Source: a virus. From it: a stretch of DNA of 53,023 nucleotides. The notes under the pieces are model-generated. The model had not been told where the DNA came from. It saw nothing but the letters and a program-made list of their open reading frames with translations, and made no database searches. Below, piece after piece: positions 48,380 to 53,023 of the stretch (positions are counted from its first letter, which is position 1; the number at the start of each line of letters is the position of its first letter). The stretch spans positions 1-53,023 of IMG/VR virus record IMGVR_UViG_3300025674_000057; one strand, given 5' to 3'. Both the position numbers and the translations under genes were made by a program.

Positions 48380-49357
48380 TTAGTATAAGGCATCCATCAG
48401 GGGATTCTGTGCCTCCTGTACCAGTTCGTCAACTGTCTCCTGAGCAATGCTGATAGCATCTGGGTTCACGTCCATCGTGATACAATTTCGGTTCAGGTTA
48501 AAAGCGGATATTGCTGTCGTTCCAGATCCGCAGAAGGGGTCTAGGACCCATCCACCCTCAGGACATGACGATTTTATGATACGTTCTAACAGTTTCAGGG
48601 GTTTTTGAGTGGGATATTTACGCTTATTCTTCTCAGATCGACTGATAAAGTATACATCATCCCACAGATTCTGCACGGGAACACCCTTGGACTCATGAGA
48701 ATAGATTTTTTTGTAAAGGTTGTTGCTGCCGTAGTGCAAACGGTCCTGGGCGTCCAGTTCTTCCAGTTTTTCCCTTGTTATACGAAACCCGTACTGAGGA
48801 TTATATCCTTTGTACTCAAATCGCGCACAAGGACGACTCTTTTCACCAGTAACTTTAGCAAGAGCATAATATCCAACTGCATCCTTATTTTGGAAACTAT
48901 TCGCAGCATAAACAGGATCAAGAGAGGTATATTCAACCTCAAAGTATGGACTACCCTTACGGAGCACCATGATACTGTCTACAATATTACCCCAACCGTT
49001 CTTGATATTGTTCTTAGGACCACTACGTTTCCAGGAGATATTGGTATAGAATGCATCCCGAACTTTACGATCAATCTTAGAAAGAACTAGAGCATTTCCA
49101 ATAAAGTTGTTGTGTGCGTACAACCAACCATTCTTATTCAGTTTTTTATATGCATTATTGATTACTTCAGCATACCAATCAATATAATCATCAAAGGAAC
49201 TCCAGGTATCAGAGAATCCTTTCTCTTGACCATCTTCCTCCTGCATGGTAAAGTCACGCTGCAATCCAAACGGAGGATCCATATAAATTAGGTCAAATGT
49301 CTGATCAATGGTATCTAATTCTTCTACTGGTTTTTGAAGGATCTTTATCTCAGACAT
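48380..49357 (-). CDS. DNA methyltransferase, beta class (N6-adenine or N4-cytosine)
   Basis: 325 residues from ATG 49357; a GTG two codons upstream is also possible. Transfers a methyl group from S-adenosylmethionine to a base. The catalytic motif IV is FDLIYMDPPFGL (D27-P-P-F) near the N-terminus. The SAM-binding motif I (VLDPFCGSGTT, about residue 275) follows near the C-terminus. The order IV-then-I defines the beta class, as in the N6_N4_Mtase family. DPPF instead of DPPY is a known variant. The C-terminal side has KYPTQKPLKLLERIIKSSCP, the usual contact before motif I. No restriction enzyme is adjacent, so it is an orphan enzyme that may protect phage DNA or regulate. Target unknown. 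Confidence 0.9.
   Translation of the reverse strand: MSEIKILQKPVEELDTIDQTFDLIYMDPPFGLQRDFTMQEEDGQEKGFSDTWSSFDDYIDWYAEVINNAYKKLNKNGWLYAHNNFIGNALVLSKIDRKVRDAFYTNISWKRSGPKNNIKNGWGNIVDSIMVLRKGSPYFEVEYTSLDPVYAANSFQNKDAVGYYALAKVTGEKSRPCARFEYKGYNPQYGFRITREKLEELDAQDRLHYGSNNLYKKIYSHESKGVPVQNLWDDVYFISRSEKNKRKYPTQKPLKLLERIIKSSCPEGGWVLDPFCGSGTTAISAFNLNRNCITMDVNPDAISIAQETVDELVQEAQNPLMDALY
48382..48387 (-). promoter_or_regulatory. -10 box (TATACT) inside the end of the methyltransferase gene
   Basis: Minus strand GATGCCTTATACTAAC, matching the site at 45535. It overlaps the stop codon of the methyltransferase gene and serves the 136-residue gene. Confidence 0.55.
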
Positions 49358-49389
49358 AACCACTCACTAACAACAATAGATCATACCAT

Positions 49390-49414
49390 AAAAAAAGGAG
49401 GGCGTCAACCCTCC
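49390..49414 (-). terminator. Intrinsic terminator
   Basis: Minus strand GGAGGG-TTGACG-CCCTCC followed by seven T (49390-49396). Perfect six-base-pair stem right after the 75-residue gene, so transcription of the methyltransferase must start after it. Confidence 0.85.
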
Positions 49415-49420
49415 AAGTCA

Positions 49421-49648
49421 TCAATCATCGTAAACTAAACACTCAGGTGCTTCTGGATTCGCATCACAATAGAGTTCAAGTGGTGATGGATCATGATGAT
49501 CTCCTGCTGCAATTTCTTCTTTGTGATGTTCTGCATATGCTTCTAGTTCCTCAAGTTCACCTTCAATGTGGCGGCGTTGTTGAGGAGAAGTAGTGGGATC
49601 TTGGAGGATTTCTTTGTCCTTTTCAATATGCTTTTCGATACTTTCCAT
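49421..49648 (-). CDS. Conserved cyanophage protein, 75 residues
   Basis: MESIEKHIEKDKEILQDPTT, then RRHIEGELEELEAYAEHHKE and GDHHDPSPLELYCDANPEAP, ending ECLVYDD. Helical N-terminal half and conserved acidic Cys-containing tail (ELYCDAN..APEC.VYDD), common in marine cyanophages. Function unknown. Followed by a strong terminator. Confidence 0.85.
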   Translation of the reverse strand: MESIEKHIEKDKEILQDPTTSPQQRRHIEGELEELEAYAEHHKEEIAAGDHHDPSPLELYCDANPEAPECLVYDD

Positions 49649-49669
49649 TGTTTTGTAACGTGATAATAC

Positions 49670-49825
49670 TTATTTATTTTCTTCCTTTGCTTTTTGCACC
49701 AAATATTCGGCAAATGCCTCCATTTTCTCAGGATGAATTTGCTGAATACCAGAGTCTTTTACTGCATTTGTGATGCTGTAGATCTCGTTTTCAGTGAGTT
49801 TTTTACCTTGCGAGGGAAGAGTCAT
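49670..49825 (-). CDS. Small protein, 51 residues
   Basis: MTLPSQGKKLTENEIYSITN, then VKDSGIQQIHPEKMEAFAEY, ending KAKEENK. Helical with a C-terminal AAT-AAA-TAA end that includes a late-promoter-like AATAAATA. Function unknown. Confidence 0.65.
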   Translation of the reverse strand: MTLPSQGKKLTENEIYSITNAVKDSGIQQIHPEKMEAFAEYLVQKAKEENK

Positions 49826-49913
49826 TGTGGTGTTCTGATGTAATCCAAGTATAACTCGGGAAGTTACTAATATCTAGGAACTTAAGGTTTTCTTTGGGAT
49901 TGATTTGCAGTTC

Positions 49914-50141
49914 TTAATCTCGGTCGAACATGGTTCCAAAGAACCCAGAATCACCATCTTTACGATTTTCAATCTTATCAATCAAAGCATCAGCACTGAT
50001 TAGATTATCGATTTGCATAATCATATCAGCAATATGTTTACCGATGAATGGTTTTTCTTGACGTGCAGCAAATGCTAGTGCATTTCGCAGTGATGATTCT
50101 GCTTCTCTTAGAGATTCTTCGACAGATTTAGATAGAGCCAT
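49914..50141 (-). CDS. Small helical protein, 75 residues
   Basis: ATG 50141 (MALSKSVEESLREAESSLRN) is preferred to an upstream start that overlaps the next gene. It continues FAARQEKPFIGKHIADMIMQ, ending FGTMFDRD. Amphipathic helices, conserved in cyanophages. Function unknown. Confidence 0.72.
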   Translation of the reverse strand: MALSKSVEESLREAESSLRNALAFAARQEKPFIGKHIADMIMQIDNLISADALIDKIENRKDGDSGFFGTMFDRD

Positions 50142-50325
50142 TTGATTCCTCACATTTGCGGTAAAATACCCCATTTACATAGCAGGATTTACCAGGTTCA
50201 TAATATTTTACCACAGGTGGTGATGTTTGTCTAACATTACATAATTCACCTTGTTTTTCAACAAAGTTTCCCATACACAGAGATGCAACAAAAGGAGCAA
50301 GAAGTTTAAGAGTGTACATCAGCAT
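50128..50325 (-). CDS. Small protein with N-terminal hydrophobic segment, 65 residues
   Basis: MLMYTLKLLAPFVASLCMGN is a signal-like hydrophobic stretch with a Cys; the tail (KSCYVNGVFYRKCEESNGSI) has paired Cys that could form a disulphide in the periplasm. Overlaps both neighbours. Possibly exported; function unknown. Confidence 0.65.
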   Translation of the reverse strand: MLMYTLKLLAPFVASLCMGNFVEKQGELCNVRQTSPPVVKYYEPGKSCYVNGVFYRKCEESNGSI

Positions 50326-51029
50326 TCATCCATTCGAAGAGGTTGAACAATCTTACGTAGTTCATAAGATCCATCACCACGATCAATCCACTCTATACTA
50401 TCACCTTCCTTAAGATTTGCTGCTTCTAGAAGATCATTGGGAAAGGTAACAAAGTATTCAGTTTCCATAGTATCGCCGTTTTCTACTTCTTCAACAGAAA
50501 GACGCCACTTCTTTACTTCGTCTTTTTCAGTAAGTGGAGTCCACTCATAACCACCTGCAGACTTGATTGCCTCATACTCAGCATCAAGTTGTGCTCGCTT
50601 GTTATAGTATTCTGCCTCACGCAGATTGTACTCACGGGACTTCTCTTTGTCCTCAGCAGCATCACACATAGCGTTCATTTCTTCTTCAGTGTACTGCTTG
50701 TGCTCTTCTGGATAATAGGTTTCTTCCCAGAAATCAACCCAATCTTTTTGGGTTGCAGAAGAAACACCAGGTGATGCATCAATATCATCAAGAGATGTAT
50801 CAATTTCAAAGGAACGATGACCTTTCAGAAGGGAAAGAATTTCTACACTCTTAGTGAAATACTTCTTGTGATACGTTACACTCTCATTCACAACATTTAC
50901 GATAGTGTCGTAGATGTCTTGTGGTGTAAGATCCTCACAATTCACAGCATCATTCACCCAGTTATCAAGTTGTTCAAGAGAATACTTCTTGTAGGAAAAG
51001 TCACTACTGCGGGGATCGTTCGAGTTCAT
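50319..51029 (-). CDS. AbrB-like C-terminal domain protein, 236 residues
   Basis: The first 165 residues are acidic and helical (NWVNDAVNCEDLTPQDIYDT and EYEAIKSAGG). The C-terminal part (about residues 185-230), TEYFVTFPNDLLEAANLKEG followed by DSIEWIDRGDGSYELRKI, shows the beta-strand, Pro-turn, helix, Gly-Asp and beta-hairpin pattern of the AbrB/MazE swapped-hairpin domain. That domain binds DNA as a dimer in bacteria. The helical part could be the partner or effector module. The organisation resembles AbrB-tailed proteins of other T4-like phages. Function in infection unknown. Confidence 0.75.
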   Translation of the reverse strand: MNSNDPRSSDFSYKKYSLEQLDNWVNDAVNCEDLTPQDIYDTIVNVVNESVTYHKKYFTKSVEILSLLKGHRSFEIDTSLDDIDASPGVSSATQKDWVDFWEETYYPEEHKQYTEEEMNAMCDAAEDKEKSREYNLREAEYYNKRAQLDAEYEAIKSAGGYEWTPLTEKDEVKKWRLSVEEVENGDTMETEYFVTFPNDLLEAANLKEGDSIEWIDRGDGSYELRKIVQPLRMDEC

Positions 51030-51183
51030 CGAGGTAGTCCTTAATTGCTTGCTCCATAATAACCTGAATCTCCTTCTGTGTCAACTGGTTCATCCAGGAC
51101 CATTTTGGGTCTTGTGGGTCCCAGTCCATCGTGAAGGATCCATCTTCATTCTGTGATATTTTAAGGGTATCAACACTCATCAT
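51004..51183 (-). CDS. Conserved small cyanophage protein, 59 residues
   Basis: MMSVDTLKISQNEDGSFTMD, then WDPQDPKWSWMNQLTQKEIQ, ending DELERSPQ. Several in-frame starts lie at 51186 (GTG), 51183 and 51180; I use 51183. The pattern LKIS.NEDGSFTM.WD..DP.W...N.LT.KEIQVI.EQAIK is common in cyanophages. Function unknown. Confidence 0.82.
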   Translation of the reverse strand: MMSVDTLKISQNEDGSFTMDWDPQDPKWSWMNQLTQKEIQVIMEQAIKDYLDELERSPQ

Positions 51184-51364
51184 CACACTCCCTGTTTTGT
51201 TTCCAAGTTTTACGAACTCGCTTCAGTTCTTTGAGTTCCAGTTTAATGTTTTGATAGGCAGTCTCGCTATCAATCTTATCCGCCATTTCCATAGCGATGA
51301 TGACATCAACTCTTGTACCAAAGTGTTTTAGAGCGGTTTCGAAGCAATCGAGATCTTCATACAT
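51170..51364 (-). CDS. Small protein, 64 residues
   Basis: MYEDLDCFETALKHFGTRVD, then VIIAMEMADKIDSETAYQNI and ELKELKRVRKTWKQNREC. Basic C-terminal helix, overlapping the next gene by 14 bases. Function unknown. Confidence 0.72.
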   Translation of the reverse strand: MYEDLDCFETALKHFGTRVDVIIAMEMADKIDSETAYQNIKLELKELKRVRKTWKQNRECDDEC

Positions 51365-51578
51365 CGTCTTTAATCCATTTTTCTGCAGTCAAAATATCTA
51401 TGCGAGCATCAAGAGAATTCCAACATTCATAGAGTGCATTAGTCTGCTCTATATTTGCATCTTCAAGAAGTTTAATACGTTCTTCAAGTTGATCAATCTT
51501 ATCAGAAAGAGATTGGATAGGAACTTGTTGGTTGATACCCCACTTTTCAAAAAACCAATAAGGATTCTGTTTAGTCAT
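51357..51578 (-). CDS. Small coiled-coil protein, 73 residues
   Basis: MTKQNPYWFFEKWGINQQVP, then DKIDQLEERIKLLEDANIEQ and ARIDILTAEKWIKDD. Heptad-rich middle. Overlaps the genes on both sides by eight bases. Function unknown. Confidence 0.72.
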   Translation of the reverse strand: MTKQNPYWFFEKWGINQQVPIQSLSDKIDQLEERIKLLEDANIEQTNALYECWNSLDARIDILTAEKWIKDDV

Positions 51579-51825
51579 GAGTTTTAGTTTTTACCTTCAG
51601 TTTGTGTATTTCTTGCTGAACCCAGATTATTTCGTCCTGAAGACGTGCTATTTTTTCATCATGAGATTTCAACCAATCATAATTCAAACTATTATCAAAG
51701 TCAACACTTGGTAAATTATATTTACGTGAAACATCTTCTGGTGGGTTTTGATGTTTCCATGGATACAGATAATATTCTAATTCTGCAACAATTGTCCAGA
51801 GAAAAACACGAAGATTAAAAATCAT
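51571..51825 (-). CDS. Small protein with hydrophobic N-terminus and coiled coil, 84 residues
   Basis: MIFNLRVFLWTIVAELEYYL is moderately hydrophobic; the end (EKIARLQDEIIWVQQEIHKL) is a coiled coil. May be a membrane-anchored dimer, but the anchor is short. Overlaps the next start by a few bases. Function unknown. Confidence 0.68.
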   Translation of the reverse strand: MIFNLRVFLWTIVAELEYYLYPWKHQNPPEDVSRKYNLPSVDFDNSLNYDWLKSHDEKIARLQDEIIWVQQEIHKLKVKTKTHD

Positions 51826-52004
51826 TACAAGACACCGACTTCTTTCAAGTAATTACGATATGCTGCATATCGATTCCATTTCGGTTGATTGGGCACATTT
51901 AACTGATGACAAATTTCACAGTACATTAACCACTCATACCATGGAGTAGTAGGATCTAATTCATGATAAGGATAATCAGAGTTTTCCACCGACCGTCCCT
52001 TCAT
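51825..52004 (-). CDS. Conserved cyanophage protein, 59 residues
   Basis: MKGRSVENSDYPYHELDPTT, then PWYEWLMYCEICHQLNVPNQ, ending RNYLKEVGVL. The YPYHELDP.TPWYEWL.YCE..HQLNVPNQPKWN block is a widespread cyanophage family. Function unknown. Confidence 0.82.
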   Translation of the reverse strand: MKGRSVENSDYPYHELDPTTPWYEWLMYCEICHQLNVPNQPKWNRYAAYRNYLKEVGVL

Positions 52005-52254
52005 ATGTAATTGATCTTACGTTAGACCAACCTTCTTGAACGCCTTTCAAATGAAAACGAGTCATTTGGATTACAACTTCTTTCGTCAGTCCAGTAACAA
52101 TTCCTTTTCCGTTCTTATCAAAAGACTCCCATGTTCCCCATGTCTTTTCTTCAACTCGGAAACAATCATCATACCATTCTACTTCAGCAATCTCTGGATG
52201 TTCAGCACTCGTCTGATCCGATTGCATTTCCTGTTGTTGATTCTGTTCCGTCAT
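51976..52254 (-). CDS. Small protein, 92 residues
   Basis: ATG 52254 (MTEQNQQQEMQSDQTSAEHP) is preferred to a TTG seven codons upstream. After a disordered Gln/Ser-rich start comes ECEWYDD-like (VEWYDDCFRVEEKTWGTWES), then FDKNGKGIVTGLTKEVVIQM and TRFHLKGVQEGWS. Beta-rich end. Function unknown. Confidence 0.7.
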   Translation of the reverse strand: MTEQNQQQEMQSDQTSAEHPEIAEVEWYDDCFRVEEKTWGTWESFDKNGKGIVTGLTKEVVIQMTRFHLKGVQEGWSNVRSITYEGTVGGKL

Positions 52255-52450
52255 TTGTTTGTTTGTTAAATCCAAAAGATGCTTCTTTTTCTTCTAATGC
52301 TAACTTCAATGCTACACCACCAACTGCTTCCATTACTTTCAGAATGTCTTCTGGTTTAGCATCTTCACCCAATTCTTTGGCGACATACCAATACTTTGGC
52401 CAAAAGGTTTCACCTGCCTTTTGATAGTCTTCAAGTGTTAATAGTTTCAT
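52202..52450 (-). CDS. Small protein, 82 residues
   Basis: MKLLTLEDYQKAGETFWPKY, then EDILKVMEAVGGVALKLALE and a disordered tail ending GNAIGSDEC. Overlaps the neighbouring gene on either side. A known cyanophage-type protein, no function assigned. Confidence 0.72.
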   Translation of the reverse strand: MKLLTLEDYQKAGETFWPKYWYVAKELGEDAKPEDILKVMEAVGGVALKLALEEKEASFGFNKQTNDGTESTTGNAIGSDEC

Positions 52451-52613
52451 CTAAGTAAGTTTCAGAATAAGCATATGGGTAAAGTACATCAAGAATGTAT
52501 CCCAAATCGTGATACATTCCTTTATAGCAAGGTACAGATTGTGGGTGCGCTTGCTGATACTTTCTAACAGCAGTAAAAATAAGTTTCCACTGATGATGTG
52601 TAAGTTCAGGCAT
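52431..52613 (-). CDS. Small helical protein, 60 residues
   Basis: ATG 52613 (MPELTHHQWKLIFTAVRKYQ); the frame extends upstream but overlaps the next gene. The Tyr-rich end is YHDLGYILDVLYPYAYSETY. Conserved in cyanophages. Function unknown. Confidence 0.72.
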   Translation of the reverse strand: MPELTHHQWKLIFTAVRKYQQAHPQSVPCYKGMYHDLGYILDVLYPYAYSETYLDETINT

Positions 52614-52785
52614 CCTTCTTAATATCAGGATGGGGAGCATACAGTGGACCTTGATAATCGTGAGGACGATTAACTCTGTTATTAACCACTGTTTTATGGA
52701 GTTGCTTTAGTGCTTTGATGGTCTCAGGAGTTTCAGTCCAAGACCATGAATTTCCATTTTTGTCTACAAAGTTTCTTTCAGTCAT
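52606..52785 (-). CDS. Small protein, 59 residues
   Basis: ATG 52785 overlaps the epimerase stop (ATGA); a GTG four codons upstream is an alternative. MTERNFVDKNGNSWSWTETP, then ETIKALKQLHKTVVNNRVNR and YQGPLYAPHPDI. Function unknown. Confidence 0.68.
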   Translation of the reverse strand: MTERNFVDKNGNSWSWTETPETIKALKQLHKTVVNNRVNRPHDYQGPLYAPHPDIKKDA

Positions 52786-53023
52786 AGAGTGATCCACCTT
52801 TGATTGTTAAGTGTCCAGTTTGTAACTTCAGCAATACGATCCCTAACAGATTTAGAAGGAACCCATCCGAGTTGCTTCATTTTATCACCATCTAGGGCAT
52901 AACGCAAGTCATGACCAGGACGGGAAGAATGGAAGTCAACAAGTTCGTATTTCAGTTCTTTTCCTTGGGATTCTGCGATGATTTTTGCGAGTTCCAAGTT
53001 GTTGAGTTCTTCCGCTCCAACAA
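52782..53023 (-). CDS. Nucleotide-sugar epimerase/dehydratase, C-terminal end only
   Basis: The gene runs off the right edge; only the last 80 residues are visible. They match the C-terminal part of the extended short-chain dehydrogenase family (such as dTDP-glucose 4,6-dehydratase or GDP-mannose dehydratase): GAEELNNLELAKIIAESQGK, then RPGHDLRYALDGDKMKQLGW and RDRIAEVTNWTLNNQRW. RPGHD.RYA.D..K...LGW is the typical stretch for the substrate-binding end. It points to phage-encoded sugar metabolism, possibly the donor for the glycosyltransferase at 34529. NAD-binding motifs would lie outside the window. Confidence 0.85.
   Translation of the reverse strand, partial: VGAEELNNLELAKIIAESQGKELKYELVDFHSSRPGHDLRYALDGDKMKQLGWVPSKSVRDRIAEVTNWTLNNQRWITL

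Noticed and set aside
49671-49678. Late promoter AATAAATA before the gene at 49648
   Set aside because: It coincides with the terminal codons AAT-AAA-TAA of the upstream gene, and the neighbourhood is not late; kept only as a remark.

Overview
This window comes from the genome of a T4-like contractile-tailed cyanophage (a cyanomyovirus, probably infecting marine Synechococcus or Prochlorococcus). Three things point this way. There is a T4-type neck and baseplate block (gp25, gp6, a gp7-like giant, gp8, a DUF4815 gp10-like protein, gp13, gp14, gp15, gp16) in cyanophage order. Many of the small proteins match, from memory, families seen almost only in marine cyanophages. Most of the DNA is about 35-42% GC by eye. 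Every convincing gene is on the minus strand, so transcription runs from high to low coordinates. I saw no tRNA gene, photosynthesis gene, integrase or insertion sequence. Assignments rest on recognising sequence features, not on database searches.

Late (virion) region, about 1-35.5 kb. In transcription order: a small AbrB-like protein, a glycosyltransferase and three small conserved proteins, then gp25, gp6, a 4,255-residue gp7-like protein, gp8, a 2,362-residue DUF4815 protein, two small proteins, a short structural protein, a repeat-rich fibre-like protein, a coiled-coil protein, gp13, gp14, gp15, gp16 and a structural protein cut by the left edge. Genes abut or overlap by a few bases. T4-type late promoter motifs (TATAAATA) stand before gp8 and before the short structural/fibre pair. 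gp14, the gp7-like protein and others carry many Gly-x-Gly-Tyr...Pro-Pro repeats and are far longer than in T4.

GC-rich island, about 35.6-37.9 kb. Six small genes here are roughly 55-60% GC by eye, well above the rest. One may be a PD-(D/E)XK-type nuclease. Most are preceded by a TATAAT-like -10 box without a clear -35, and the leaders share sequence.

Small-gene region, about 37.9-53 kb. It opens with a KxDG nucleotidyltransferase (ligase-like) gene and continues with about 45 small, tightly packed genes. Recognisable ones are a zinc-binding protein, a SprT-like HExxH metalloprotease, a beta-type DNA methyltransferase, an AbrB-like fusion and, at the right edge, a nucleotide-sugar epimerase/dehydratase. 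Most of the rest are conserved cyanophage proteins of unknown function. Between 39.4 and 41.4 kb a promoter-plus-hairpin module is repeated before successive small genes.

The most unusual stretch is about 41.9-42.8 kb. Two acidic microprotein genes lie downstream of about eight copies of an 11-bp palindrome (TCTCGTCGAGA). At least two copies sit exactly between the -35 and -10 boxes of sigma70-like promoters. Next to them is a five-copy 22-bp tandem repeat. This looks like an operator/promoter array controlling small acidic, possibly host-takeover, proteins.
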